Positions 25,033 to 35,164 of a stretch of 64,000 nucleotides of DNA are shown piece by piece. The stretch comes from Thermohalobaculum sp039822785. GTDB lineage: Bacteria; Pseudomonadota; Alphaproteobacteria; Rhodobacterales; Rhodobacteraceae. The translations under genes and the position numbers were made by a program. How positions within the stretch are numbered: position 1 is the stretch's first letter; each line of letters opens with the position of its first letter. The stretch lies in NCBI GenBank assembly GCA_039822785.1, contig JBCBMO010000002.1:62001-126000 (forward strand), given 5' to 3'. The notes below the pieces were generated by a model. The model was not told the origin of the DNA and searched no databases. It saw nothing but the letters and a program-made list of their open reading frames with translations.

Positions 25033-26472
25033 TTACGCGCCACTACGACGTATTACGGCAGAGAAGGTCTTCTGCACGATGTCTATGTCGAACCAGAGAT
25101 TGCTGTTCTCGATGTAGAACTCGTCGAGGCTCTGCTGCTGAACCAGATCCGCCTCGCTGCGCTCCGAGATCTGCCAGAGGCCTGTCAGGCCCGGCACCAC
25201 CGTGGCGCGCTTCACCCGGCCTTCTGGCGACATCGCGTCCAGGTGATAGTCCGGGAACGGACGGGGCCCGACGACGCGCATCTCGCCCCTGATGATGTTC
25301 AGGATCTGCGGCAGCTCATCCAGACTGCTCGCGCGCAGGAAGGTCCCGACGTGCGGCAAGATCCGGGGATCGCGACGCAGCTTATGGAAAGTCTCCCACT
25401 CCGCACGCATCGCCGGGTCGCTCGCCAGCAGCGTCTGAAGCCGCGCTTCCGCATCCTGATACATCGTCCGGAGCTTCAGCACCTGGAATGGCCGCCCCCG
25501 GAAACCGCCGCGCGACTGGCGATAGAAGACCGGGCCCGGATCGACGATGTAAATCGCGATCGCGGCCAGGACGATAACCGGCAGGGAGATGATGAACGCA
25601 GGGACCGCGATGGCCAGGTCCAGCATCCGCCGCGTCAGCGCGCTGTCCGTCGAGCCTGCACCAAGCTGCAGGCCGATCTCCCCCTTCAAGGCAGACGGCG
25701 GGAAGCCGTTCACCGAAGGTACCGGAAGATCGGCGAGCAGAACGATGCGGTCGTAGCGCCGCCGCAACCCCTCGAGCGTCCGGGCATCCGGCACCTGATC
25801 GGCCGCAATGAGGAGCATGTCGGGCTGATCGTGGAAGTACTCGCGCGCAGCTTGCTCGTTCCGCCCACACTGCTCACCCGTGACGTTGATCCCGAATTCG
25901 CGATACTTTCCAAAGAAGTCGCGGACTGCGTTCACGCTCTCACGGGTGCCCAGGACCGCTGCATTCTCGCCCCAGACGCCAGTCGTGCAGAGCACCTTGG
26001 TGATCGCCCGGCGGAGGAGCATCTGGACCGCCATCGCCAGTCCGGCAAAGGTCAGGATCCAAAGCCATCCCGCCCCCAGCACCAGGGCGGCGATCAAGGC
26101 GCCGAAGCCCGTCACGAAGCCGACGGAAACGACGCGGCGTCTCAGCTTCTCGTGCTCATGAAGGCCGTAGCCCGGGTAGAGCCCCTGCTGGGCGCATGCC
26201 ACGGCGCCTGCGATGCCGATAATGCCAAGCAAGGGCAGCATGGGGCCCGCAGCCTCGCTGAGGGAGAAGAGGAGCGCCGCGGCGGCCGTATACCCAGCCA
26301 GATCGGCGAGGCACAAACAAAGTGCCGGCACCTTTGCCCGCAGCGAACGGGCGACGGACGACCATCCGGCATTGCCCTTACCGCGGGCGGCCACGTGACT
26401 ATCCTCAAACAATCTGTCGGGGCGGGATGTCTTCGCGCTGTAGTCGACGTCAAAATCCGTATCTACGGTCAT
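25033..26472 (-). CDS. undecaprenyl-phosphate sugar-1-phosphate transferase (priming enzyme, WbaP/PssY type)
   Basis: A 479-residue polyprenyl glycosylphosphotransferase that loads the first sugar phosphate on undecaprenyl phosphate at the inner membrane. Four N-terminal membrane helices (about 45-150) precede a CoA-binding-like domain with AVLGTRESVNAVRDFF; the C-terminal Bac_transf domain begins RRMLDLAIAVPAFIISLPVI and has RPFQVLKLRTMYQDAE, LPQILNIIRGEMRVVGPRP and GLTGLWQISERSEA. The C terminus is complete. ATG at 26472 has GAGG 5 nt upstream. It starts the polysaccharide repeat unit and is co-oriented with uxs. Confidence 0.94.
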   Translation of the reverse strand: MTVDTDFDVDYSAKTSRPDRLFEDSHVAARGKGNAGWSSVARSLRAKVPALCLCLADLAGYTAAAALLFSLSEAAGPMLPLLGIIGIAGAVACAQQGLYPGYGLHEHEKLRRRVVSVGFVTGFGALIAALVLGAGWLWILTFAGLAMAVQMLLRRAITKVLCTTGVWGENAAVLGTRESVNAVRDFFGKYREFGINVTGEQCGRNEQAAREYFHDQPDMLLIAADQVPDARTLEGLRRRYDRIVLLADLPVPSVNGFPPSALKGEIGLQLGAGSTDSALTRRMLDLAIAVPAFIISLPVIVLAAIAIYIVDPGPVFYRQSRGGFRGRPFQVLKLRTMYQDAEARLQTLLASDPAMRAEWETFHKLRRDPRILPHVGTFLRASSLDELPQILNIIRGEMRVVGPRPFPDYHLDAMSPEGRVKRATVVPGLTGLWQISERSEADLVQQQSLDEFYIENSNLWFDIDIVQKTFSAVIRRSGA

Positions 26473-27168
26473 TGCAACCTCAACGCTGAGCTATGATGGA
26501 ATGAATGCGCGACGCGGCAGAACCCCACGACGCCGGAGCGGGCCGCAAGGCGCCTATCGCTGCTGCAGTCGCAACCAAGGTTTTGGGCACCGTCAGGTGG
26601 GCAACGGCGCGGCGCCGCTTCCAGGTTGTGACAGTGGGGGTTTTCGGAGACTCGAAGGGTGGCTCAGGCCGTTCTCCAAACACAAAGCGATCACAGCCTG
26701 TAAAAACTGCTCCAGCCACCACGCACCTCGTCAGACGCCCCACAAACTCACTGCAGCGAGCGTAAGGGCGTTCACGGCAAGGTCTCATTAAGGAATTTGA
26801 CCATTACAGGAGCGCTGATACCGGCGTTATCCACCGGATGCGTCATCCCATTGACCCATAAGTAGCCAAGCGAAGGAGGGCACTCTACCTAAGGGCGATC
26901 AAGAGGCGTATTTTTGCGGCACTCGGAGGCCAATGCCTCGTTTCTAACCATCGAGGTCTGGCGGAAACCTCAGTTCTCGGTTTCTGCAGGATAGATCTGC
27001 GTGATCGCGCACGCCAGCGGCCTTTGACGGCGACGGCTTGGATGAGTGGCTGGGATCAGTAGCCAAGGCCCCCCTGTTCAACCAGTCGCTGAGGTCAGAT
27101 CGGGCGATCAGGCTAGGAAGGAGAAGCGTGCCGCCGCGGTGCTCCCGCGACGACACTTGGTTGAGGCC
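26473..27168. other. intergenic region, about 700 bp
   Basis: It separates the priming transferase (promoter presumably near 26480-26600 on the minus strand) from the 3' end of the beta-helix gene. Frames here are short and Arg/Ser/Ala-rich without ribosome sites. I see no gene, RNA or clear terminator. Confidence 0.5.
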
Positions 27169-29973
27169 TCAGATGAGGTCGAAGATCAACTCGGTCGTCT
27201 CGAGGAGCTGTCCGCTCGCCCCGGCGCCGGAGTAGACTTCGACCGTCACAAGGTGGCTGCCTTCCCCTAGCCCCTTACCGTCGTAGAAATCACCCCGCAC
27301 GTCACCGAACAGCGAGTAGGGCGCGACGCTCTCTACATGCCGGGTGCCGTCCACGATGAACGCCAGGCTGCCAACTTCGCCGGAGTCGGAGAGCGCTTCG
27401 GCATAGATCAGGGTCTTCGCGTCACTCTCGACGTCAAAGCTCTGCCCCTGCTCGGTGATCGGCGCGAGCGTGTCATCGCTGTCGCTGTCCGCCAGGAAAA
27501 ACTTGACGAAGTCGGAACCGATGCTCGCCGACATCGGGTCTCCCGTGCCCGGCACCCCATAGTCGACGCTGGTCCCATCAGGCGAACTGTTGCCTGAGCC
27601 ACCATCGTCCGGAATGGGCGTCACCATCGGCGGCGCCACGTCGGCCACGGTGAAGGTGACTTCATCCGCACTGACCACATCGCCGCGGGCGCCGTTCTTC
27701 GAGTACCCGGTGGCCGAGACGGTGTACTCACCGTTTCCGAGGGTCATCCCGCCGTGGAGATCGCCGTTCTTGTTGTCGCCGAACAGCGCGTAGGGCACCA
27801 CGCTCTCCACGCGCTCGCCCAGGTCCCCGGCATCGATGGCAACGCTCTGGATGCCGTCGCTTTCGGGGGTGACGACGATCGTGAGCTCTCGACCCTCGAC
27901 CATCTCCGAGACGATCACCTCGCCGTCGGCGAAGGAGGTCACGACCTCGCCGGTGTCGACATCCACCAGGGCGAACTCGAAGTCGCCCGAGCTGGGGATC
28001 TCCGGCTCGGGATCCACAGCCGTATCACCGGCTTCGACGCTAAAGTTGATGGTCTGCGCGCCGAGGATGTCGCCCTTCCCCTTGCGGCCGGAAAACGCCG
28101 TCAGATCAAGGCTATACGACTTTTCCGTAAGAACGGCCCCGTCCTCGGAGAAGACGCCCCTGTAGTCGCTGAACAGAGCGTAGGGCTTTACGTTCTCGAT
28201 CCTGCTGCCGAACTGATCCGAGGCGAAGCTCACGCTTCCCACGCTGCTGCCGATCGGCGTGGCGACCATCGTCACTTTGCGGCCGCTGTAGTCCTCAAGC
28301 GCAAGGACATCCCCATCTTCGAGGGTCGCCAACACGTCCAGCGTCGCGAGGTCGATGATCTCCAGCGTGAAGTCGAGCGAGCCTACGGGCGGCTCCACGA
28401 TGATCGGGTCCGCCGGTTCGACGGGCTTCGCGTCGACCGAGACAAAGACGTCGGCCTGCGCAGTGGCACCTTCGTCATCCGTGAGGGTGTAGGTGAGACG
28501 CGTCGTTCCCGCGCCGTCGCCCGCCTGGAAGATCACGTCACCCGCCGCATTCAGCGAGGCGGAGCCGCCACCGTCGGCGACACCCACCGAGGCTATCGTC
28601 AGGGCATCGCCGTCGGGATCCCGATCGTTCGCCATGAGGCTGGACGCCGCGATCGTAAGGGCCTCGCCCTCCTCAACGTCATAGCCGTAGTCGTCGCGGG
28701 CGATCGGGTCACGATTGGCAACCGTCGTCGGCGGGGTCGTCCCGGACACCTCAAACTCGTAGACGCCCAGGTCCACCGGACCGATCGTCCGGTCGTCACC
28801 GTTCAGATCCGTCGGCGAGAGGCCGAAGGCACCGGTGCCCGCATCGATCGCCGGCGAGTCACTCTGAAGCCTGAAGTCGCCGTTCTCCGGATCCACGAAG
28901 CGCGGATCGACGCCGATCAGGTTCCCATCGCTGGAGAGGATCGGACCGTTGTTGGAGTTGATCGACGGCTCACCCTCCGTGCCGGAGAAGGTTAGATTGT
29001 TCTCCCACACGATGTTTTCGTTGACGTACCCGCTGTGCGATGTATCCGCGATCGCATTGTTGTGCACGTTCACGTCGGGGTCAGTGACCGCGATGTTGTT
29101 GACCCAGGTGTTATTGCTGGACTGCGCGTTCGACAGTTCCCCACGCCAAGTGCCGGGGTTCACGTTGTCGAGGTTGTTGTTGTAGGCTGTGTTGTTGCGG
29201 ACGGTGATGTTGTCACTCAGATATACCTGGATGCCTTTACCGCCGTTCTCGTAGACGAGATTGCCCTCGACGAGCGTCTCGCCCACATACTCTCCGAACG
29301 CGGGCCCCTGCCGAAGATCACCGCCACCGGGTGCAACCTGCGTATTCCGGAAATCATCGATGATGATGCCGTTTCCGTCGGTATGCTCGGTGAGGATCGT
29401 CGGGCCTTCGATGTTGTTGTAGCTGATGTTGTCCTTCACGACATTCCGGAACTGACCATCCTCGACATCATCAGAGATGTTCCGGTTCTGGTAGAGCGAG
29501 ATGCCGCTCGTATGGAAGCCGTTCGTGGAGGCGTTACTGTGAGTAACATTGCCTTCGATATGGATAAAGTCGGAGTAGTTGTACTGGATCCCTGAGCCAC
29601 CACTATTGTGGATGACATTGTTCAGGATCTTTGTGTGATGAACGCTCTCGGCGTCGATCCCGTGACCGCCGCCACCAACGATGTCAAAGCCCTCGACGAC
29701 GACATAGTTGGACCGGAGGTTGACCGTCGAGTAAGCACCGTCGGGCGGCCGGATCTCCGCCGCACCGGGCACCTCGGACCGAATGGTGATGTAGGCGTCT
29801 TCCGCCCCATCCGCCGTGATCCAGATCTGCTCGGTGTAGGTGCCGGGCCGCACAACGATCTCATCGCCGGGTTGAAGTCCGCTGTTGACCGCATGCTGAA
29901 TTGTCTCGAAGGGCGCGGATGCGCTTCCGTCGTTCGCGTTGCTGCCGTTCGTTGCCACGTAGTAGATAGTCAT
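27169..29973 (-). CDS. right-handed beta-helix surface protein with cadherin-like domain and three VxPYxLFGD repeats
   Basis: About 934 residues from the ATG at 29973 (GAGGG 8 nt upstream; the longer frame adds an unlikely Arg/Cys-rich leader). Residues 1-420 form a parallel beta-helix: TNGSNANDGSASAPFETIQH, DEIVVRPGTYTEQIWI, then Asn-rich coils (NNVIHNSGGSGIQYNYSD). Residues about 430-520 are a cadherin/Ig-like domain (RDDYGYDVEEGEALTI). Three tandem repeats of about 115 residues follow (from about 529, 661 and 823), each with VKPYALFSDYRG, VVPYALFGDNKNG or VAPYSLFGDVRG. No signal peptide is visible although the protein is surely extracellular. It may be a polysaccharide lyase, epimerase or matrix protein; no catalytic site was identified. 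Confidence 0.85.
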   Translation of the reverse strand: MTIYYVATNGSNANDGSASAPFETIQHAVNSGLQPGDEIVVRPGTYTEQIWITADGAEDAYITIRSEVPGAAEIRPPDGAYSTVNLRSNYVVVEGFDIVGGGGHGIDAESVHHTKILNNVIHNSGGSGIQYNYSDFIHIEGNVTHSNASTNGFHTSGISLYQNRNISDDVEDGQFRNVVKDNISYNNIEGPTILTEHTDGNGIIIDDFRNTQVAPGGGDLRQGPAFGEYVGETLVEGNLVYENGGKGIQVYLSDNITVRNNTAYNNNLDNVNPGTWRGELSNAQSSNNTWVNNIAVTDPDVNVHNNAIADTSHSGYVNENIVWENNLTFSGTEGEPSINSNNGPILSSDGNLIGVDPRFVDPENGDFRLQSDSPAIDAGTGAFGLSPTDLNGDDRTIGPVDLGVYEFEVSGTTPPTTVANRDPIARDDYGYDVEEGEALTIAASSLMANDRDPDGDALTIASVGVADGGGSASLNAAGDVIFQAGDGAGTTRLTYTLTDDEGATAQADVFVSVDAKPVEPADPIIVEPPVGSLDFTLEIIDLATLDVLATLEDGDVLALEDYSGRKVTMVATPIGSSVGSVSFASDQFGSRIENVKPYALFSDYRGVFSEDGAVLTEKSYSLDLTAFSGRKGKGDILGAQTINFSVEAGDTAVDPEPEIPSSGDFEFALVDVDTGEVVTSFADGEVIVSEMVEGRELTIVVTPESDGIQSVAIDAGDLGERVESVVPYALFGDNKNGDLHGGMTLGNGEYTVSATGYSKNGARGDVVSADEVTFTVADVAPPMVTPIPDDGGSGNSSPDGTSVDYGVPGTGDPMSASIGSDFVKFFLADSDSDDTLAPITEQGQSFDVESDAKTLIYAEALSDSGEVGSLAFIVDGTRHVESVAPYSLFGDVRGDFYDGKGLGEGSHLVTVEVYSGAGASGQLLETTELIFDLI

Positions 29974-30873
29974 CAGGTTCCCTCTTCGATGACGTCTGCC
30001 TTCACAGTTTGGGCAAGCAACTCGGCACTCGGTTAGCTGGTCTCGGTGGAGCCCCACCGACCCGCCTGAACCTGATAAATGCCGTGGTTCGACCTCACGC
30101 GCTCACGCTCCGATGGCGGGCCCCTCCCCGCGTGCACTCGATCGCGCTGACAAAGGGCGGGTACCACTTCTAGCTGCTACGCTTCAACTAGAAATATTTG
30201 GTTAACGGACCGTTCATACTTCGCAACCCATGCAGATCACAAATATTATATAGTAAACATCAAAATATTGACGCTAGATCAGTAAGGTTAAAAAAGATCT
30301 CACAACCTTATGAAAGAAACCGTTTTCGGTATATTTCAGCGCCCGAAGAGGTGGCGCATTCCACTCTGTGATAACGAAAATGGCGGGTAACGTAGGATAA
30401 TGCCAGCACAGTATCGCTTAGGCTGTGCCCGCGCCGAGACGCACAATTGGCGCGTGTGCGAAGCGCTCAGTGCGGACGCATTGGCGAATCGGAGGCGCAG
30501 AAATGGCGTCTCCACATGCGCGCCACATGACCAAATTCGACTGAATCCTGCCGACCGTGTTCCGCGATGCCCTTACTGGCGTCAGAACGACCGTGCGCGC
30601 GACGCGTCTATCCCTGCGAGAAGAAGTAGCCGCCGAGAAATGCGGCTACCCTTCGACCACGCGCACGAATGCCGCAGAGATCGAAGGGTGTCGGACCCCG
30701 CTCCCATGGCGCCGAAGGCCATCGGGCCCGAGACAAACAGGAAACGCAGTCCCGGCAATGCAACCAGTGGTTGTGCCTCGAATACCCCTTTTTGCCCGGC
30801 TCCCGGGCGTAGATTTTCTCGCTATCTTGAGGCGGAGTTTTGGGGCATCCGCCAAGTTAAGGGCGTTATCATA
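29974..30873. other. AT-rich intergenic region between divergent surface-protein and glycosyltransferase genes
   Basis: The part 30180-30330 is strikingly AT-rich for this genome (for example ATATTATATAGTAAAC near 30244) and likely holds promoters for both directions. From 30400 on, an open frame runs into the glycosyltransferase, but its translation is Arg-rich and unlike a protein, so the gene is placed to start at 30874. No RNA gene was recognised. Confidence 0.5.
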
Positions 30874-32106
30874 ATGCGCGTTTTGCTTTCCGCTTACGCT
30901 TGCGAGCCTGGGACGGGCTCGGAGACAGGACGAACCTGGCGTTTCGCTGTTGAACTAGCCAGCCAGGGACATGACGTCACTGTACTGTCATGCGGCTCGC
31001 ACCATAAGACCGCGGTCGAGACATTCGCCGCGCAAAACACTCTGCCGCCAACATTACGGTTCGTGTGGCATGATATTCCCGGATGGAACGGTCCTGGCTA
31101 TGCGAATGCCCGCTTTATCAGGCAGCACTACTGGGTGTGGCAGGCAACGGCCCGGCGGGCGGTTGCGCGCCTTCTCGAGCGTGATTCGTTCGATGTGATC
31201 CACCACGTCTCCTGGGCGGTCCTGCGTTGGCCGTCCTTTATGGGAGGACTGGGCCCTCGATTCATCTTCGGTCCGGTGGGCGGTGGCGCGGTCACGCCCC
31301 GGCCGCTGCGAAGCAGCTTTCCGCGGCGCGGACGGCTGAGAGAGGCGATGCGCGACGTCCTCAACATGATCGGGCGCTACGATCCCTTCGTCCGATCTTG
31401 CCTCGCGCGTGCGGATGTCATCTTGGCGAGCGACGAGGCGACGAAGCGCGAGGTACCCTCGGCGCTACGTCACAAGGCCTTCATCTCCACCGACATCTAC
31501 GCACCCGAGCTCGCCGCACGGGCGGAACCTGGCGAGCAGACGCGGACCGGGCAGCGCATCCTGTTTGCCGGGCGCCTGGAATGCTGGAAGGGCCCGCATC
31601 TTGCCATCGGCGCCATCGCGAAACTAACGCAGAAGTTCCCCGGTGTGACGCTCACGATCGTCGGCGCCGGCCCCGATGAGGCCTTTCTGCGCGAGCGGGT
31701 GACCGCGCGGGGGCTGGACGCTGTCGTCACCTTCGCGGGCCTCGTCCCCCACGACCGGATGCATGGGCAGTTTGCCTCTCACGATCTCTTTCTCTTCCCC
31801 AGCCTGCATGAGACCGGCGGGATGGTCATCGGAGAGGCTCTGGTCGCGGGCACGCCGGTGGTCTGCTTGAACCTGGGCGGCCCGCCGAACGTCGTCGACG
31901 AGACCTGCGGCGCCGTCGTCGACGCGCTCAATACCGACCAGGACGCTGTGGAGCAGCACCTGGCGACAGCGGTGGCGGCGCTCATCGAGGATCCAGACGC
32001 GCTGGCCGAGAAACGGCGCGGCGCCCTGACGAAGGCAGAAGCGATCACCTATCCGGCGCGCGTGCGGCACATCGCTCAGAACTATTACAAGGCGGCAACC
32101 GCGTGA
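30874..32106 (+). CDS. glycosyltransferase family 4
   Basis: A 410-residue GT-B enzyme. It starts MRVLLSAYACEPGTGSETGR, the classic N terminus of this GT4 subgroup with its glycine-rich loop, which fixes the start at 30874 rather than further upstream. In the C-terminal half are RILFAGRLECWKGPHLAIGA, LTIVGAGPDEAFLRER, the HDLFLFPSLHETGGMVIGEA donor-site block with its Glu, and GTPVVCLNLGGPPNVVDE. It lies 45 bp before wzy on the same strand and should act at the cytoplasmic face on the lipid-linked repeat unit. Confidence 0.92.
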   Translation: MRVLLSAYACEPGTGSETGRTWRFAVELASQGHDVTVLSCGSHHKTAVETFAAQNTLPPTLRFVWHDIPGWNGPGYANARFIRQHYWVWQATARRAVARLLERDSFDVIHHVSWAVLRWPSFMGGLGPRFIFGPVGGGAVTPRPLRSSFPRRGRLREAMRDVLNMIGRYDPFVRSCLARADVILASDEATKREVPSALRHKAFISTDIYAPELAARAEPGEQTRTGQRILFAGRLECWKGPHLAIGAIAKLTQKFPGVTLTIVGAGPDEAFLRERVTARGLDAVVTFAGLVPHDRMHGQFASHDLFLFPSLHETGGMVIGEALVAGTPVVCLNLGGPPNVVDETCGAVVDALNTDQDAVEQHLATAVAALIEDPDALAEKRRGALTKAEAITYPARVRHIAQNYYKAATA

Positions 32107-32151
32107 TGCGCGAGTTGCCGGCGAACGCTTGGTAAGGGCTGGAACCTCGTG

Positions 32152-33426
32152 ATGGGCACATCTTTGGCGCTAAGGCCGAGCAGTGGCATCAGGTGGCGGA
32201 CGCTGGAGTGGGCGGGCGCTGCCTTTGCTCTCTTCCTCCACACCGGCGCGATCTTTCCGCTGCTCTTTCTAAGCTCTGGCGAGCTCATCGACTCATCTGA
32301 GCGGTCTATTTTGCGTGTAGTATCCGTCCCAGCCTACCTGATTTCGCTCGTGTTCCTCGCCCGCTTCTCAAAGTCATTCTTTCAGTATCTTCTGCACAAT
32401 TCCTTCCTGCTCTTAATTCTGTTGCTACCCTTCATATCGATCATCTGGTCCATCAGCACGGCGATCAGCTTCAGGCGGGCAATTGCTGTCTTACTGAGCG
32501 CCTTGCTGGCCTATTTTATCTCGATGCGCTTCACCGTCAGAGAGCAAATAATGCTCTTCTTCTCCGTCACTTTCACGTTGGTATGCTTGAGCCTCGTGTC
32601 GAGCGTCGCAGCATCCGGCATGAGCTTCAGCGGCATCGATGGCTCATTTCGAGGGGTCTTCACCCATAAGAACGTGCTCGGCTGGTACTCAGCCGTCGCC
32701 ATGGGGACGGCAGTCTTCTTGATCCTCGATCCCGCCTATCGCCTTAGGGGGCTCGGCTTCGTGGCCTTGGGCCTGTCCTTTGCCACGCTGATCCTCGCAA
32801 GCTCGATCACGGCGCTCTTCGCCATCATGTGCTCGTTCGGGATGTTGGCTTTCTTGCCGATCTTTCGGAAACAGCGCTCTCAAGGCAGGCTGCTTTTGCT
32901 GATCATCGGCATTCAGGTTGGCGTCTTGCTGATGTTCTCGATGGAGGTCTTTGTTCCCGAGATCCTCGCACACTTCGGACGAGACGCCACCCTGACAGGT
33001 CGAGTCCCCTTGTGGGCGCATGTCGACCACTTCATCGCCCAACAACCGCTGACGGGATATGGCTTCCAAGCGTTCTGGGAGCGTGCCGCGCCGACACCTG
33101 CTTGGGTGATCTGGACGGATCTGCAGTGGGACGTGCCTCATGCCCATAATGGGATCAGAGACGTATTGCTCAGCTTCGGCCTGATCGGTGGTGGTCTGTT
33201 TTTCGTCTTGCTCGCGCGATCGATGGTGCGCGCCTGCAACCTGTACTGCCAATATCCAGACGACGGGTGGCTCTGGCTCGCCTCCTACTTCACGTTCTTC
33301 ATCGCGCTGAACCTGGCAGAAAGTAAGTATTTCGCGCAGAATGACTTCTTCTTCATCGTTTTCCTGACGGGCGTCATTAGCACTTCACGCATTGCGGTGC
33401 AGCGGTTGGATCGACGCCAGTACTAA
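32152..33426 (+). CDS. O-antigen ligase / Wzy-type polymerase family membrane protein
   Basis: About 424 residues with 10-12 predicted membrane segments, for example FLLLILLLPFISIIWSI, IAVLLSALLAYFISMRF and LLLLIIGIQVGVLLMFSM. The large periplasmic loop near residues 275-335 has GRDATLTGRVPLWAHVDHFI, GYGFQAFWERA and HAHNGIRDVLLSFGLIGGGL, the hallmark of Wzy_C/RfaL proteins (TGR..W and HNxxLxxxxxxG). It would polymerise repeat units in the periplasm. ATG at 32152 is preferred over the adjacent GTG. Base composition is lower in GC than the genes around it. It converges on the flippase gene. Confidence 0.88.
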   Translation: MGTSLALRPSSGIRWRTLEWAGAAFALFLHTGAIFPLLFLSSGELIDSSERSILRVVSVPAYLISLVFLARFSKSFFQYLLHNSFLLLILLLPFISIIWSISTAISFRRAIAVLLSALLAYFISMRFTVREQIMLFFSVTFTLVCLSLVSSVAASGMSFSGIDGSFRGVFTHKNVLGWYSAVAMGTAVFLILDPAYRLRGLGFVALGLSFATLILASSITALFAIMCSFGMLAFLPIFRKQRSQGRLLLLIIGIQVGVLLMFSMEVFVPEILAHFGRDATLTGRVPLWAHVDHFIAQQPLTGYGFQAFWERAAPTPAWVIWTDLQWDVPHAHNGIRDVLLSFGLIGGGLFFVLLARSMVRACNLYCQYPDDGWLWLASYFTFFIALNLAESKYFAQNDFFFIVFLTGVISTSRIAVQRLDRRQY

Positions 33427-33466
33427 GAAGCGTGCGCTCGCGGATGGACGCTGCTGATCGGCCCCC

Positions 33467-34942
33467 CTACTCCGTCGGTTTGGCCGCGGCCTGATCGGGG
33501 CGGAGCTTTCGGGCGACCCAACCCGCCGCGATCTGCAGCTCCGCCTTCAGCGGATGATCGGTGAGCAGAAGGCCCGCTCCCCAGCCGGCACCACCCATTC
33601 CGATGATCACGATGACCTGCCACCAGTTCAGCACGCCACCCGTGTCGAGGTAGAGCAGGAACGCCAGCGGTGCGGCAGCTGTTGTCAGCAGGATGATGAG
33701 ACTGCCGACGGAGGCCTTGCCCACCTCCCTCCATGTCATCCCCAGCCGCTTGCAAAGGAAGTGTAGAGCGACCGCCATCTGGAAGGGCGAGGTGACGAGC
33801 AGGCTCAAGGCAACGACGGTCAACCCGTAAGGTGCGGCGAGGATCATGACGGCGATGCAGATCGGGATCGTCAGCCAGGTCACGGTGAGCGTGTCGTTGA
33901 TCCGCTGCGCGGCGATCAGGACCGGGTAGGTCAGGAAGTTCGGCGCAAGGGCCATCGACGCGATGGCGGCGATCCTGACGAGCGGAGGGACCTCGCCCCA
34001 CTGGTCGCCCAGCAGCACCTGAACGGCGGGGTCGGCCAGGATCGCAAGCATCGCCAACGCGGGCCACTGCACGGCGGTCACCATGGACAGCGCCTTGAGG
34101 TAGGCCTCGCGCAACTCGCCGCCGGCTCTGGTATGCGCGGCGAGCGCCGGCAGAACCACCGGGGTCAGCACCTGGGCGATCCCACGCTCCGGCAGTTGGC
34201 AGATCGACAGCGCGCGCGAGAAGATCCCGACCGCCGTGAGGTTCAGCATCCGCCCGAGGATCAGGCGCGGCATGAGTTCCTGTGCGAGCGTTGCGATGGT
34301 GACGATCGACGCGACAAAGCCGAAGCGCACGACCTCTCCCGCGCCGCTGAGAGTCGGGCGATAGATCCAGGTGTCGGGCCGGATGATGAAGGCCATCGCG
34401 GCCTGAAGGCTGTTGGCGATGACCGAGGCCCACATGTAGCTCGCCGGCCCGACCCCCAGAAGCCCGAGCCCGATGGTGAGCACGGTGCTGGTCACCGATT
34501 GCGTCACGTTGATGCCGGCCATGGCCTGGAAGCGCAGATCGCGGCGCAACAGTGCAAAGATCGGCCCGCCGAAGGGAACAATGACAAATCCCAAGCAACC
34601 AATCTCTAGAAGATCGGCCAGCCCCGGATCGCCAAAAAACACAGCGATCTCGTTACTGAAGACGAAGATTAAGATCCCCATCGTAATGGAGAACAAGAAG
34701 GAGAGCGTGAAAGCACATTGCACATTTCGCCGCTCAAGATTCTCCTTTTGGACAATGTAATGACTGATGCCAAGATCACGTAGGATCTCCGCCACTAATA
34801 CAATGGCGTGCGCGGTGAGAAACAGACCGACTTCCGCCGGCGTCAGGATCCGCGACATGATCGCGGTCGTGACGATCAAGAGAACCTGAGCGATATAGCG
34901 ATCGATAGCCGAGAAAACGAATGAAGATCGGATCTTACTCAT
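33467..34942 (-). CDS. Wzx-type polysaccharide flippase
   Basis: A 491-residue membrane protein of the polysaccharide-exporter (MATE-like) superfamily with about 12-14 helices. It begins SAIDRYIAQVLLIVTTAIMS and SRILTPAEVGLFLTAHAIVL, as expected for Wzx/PST proteins, and continues with LRDLGISHYIVQKENL and ILGRMLNLTAVGIFSRALSI. The C terminus is a short charged cytoplasmic tail. It should flip undecaprenyl-linked repeat units to the periplasm for the Wzy protein. The ribosome site is weak. Confidence 0.9.
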   Translation of the reverse strand: MSKIRSSFVFSAIDRYIAQVLLIVTTAIMSRILTPAEVGLFLTAHAIVLVAEILRDLGISHYIVQKENLERRNVQCAFTLSFLFSITMGILIFVFSNEIAVFFGDPGLADLLEIGCLGFVIVPFGGPIFALLRRDLRFQAMAGINVTQSVTSTVLTIGLGLLGVGPASYMWASVIANSLQAAMAFIIRPDTWIYRPTLSGAGEVVRFGFVASIVTIATLAQELMPRLILGRMLNLTAVGIFSRALSICQLPERGIAQVLTPVVLPALAAHTRAGGELREAYLKALSMVTAVQWPALAMLAILADPAVQVLLGDQWGEVPPLVRIAAIASMALAPNFLTYPVLIAAQRINDTLTVTWLTIPICIAVMILAAPYGLTVVALSLLVTSPFQMAVALHFLCKRLGMTWREVGKASVGSLIILLTTAAAPLAFLLYLDTGGVLNWWQVIVIIGMGGAGWGAGLLLTDHPLKAELQIAAGWVARKLRPDQAAAKPTE

Positions 34943-35164
34943 AAGTTAGGGGCCATGCCGATCTTCTGTTGGCGCACGCACTGAGCTCGCCCTCGAATAC
35001 CGCCTGCCAAAGCGCCAACGTATACGGGCGAGGTCCGTTCCAAAGCGCGCTCCACGATGACCGCGTCGATCCCGTTAGCAAATCTGACTCTTCGACACGC
35101 TTTGCGGCGGCCTACGGACCCCGAAGACCGCCGCAATCGCCCGCAGAGGCGCACCCAATCATCC

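Noticed and set aside
30400..30873. 158 extra codons upstream of the GT4 gene at 30874
   Set aside because: The translation is Arg/Pro-rich without structure, while MRVLLSAYACEPGTGSETG is the canonical N terminus of the family.
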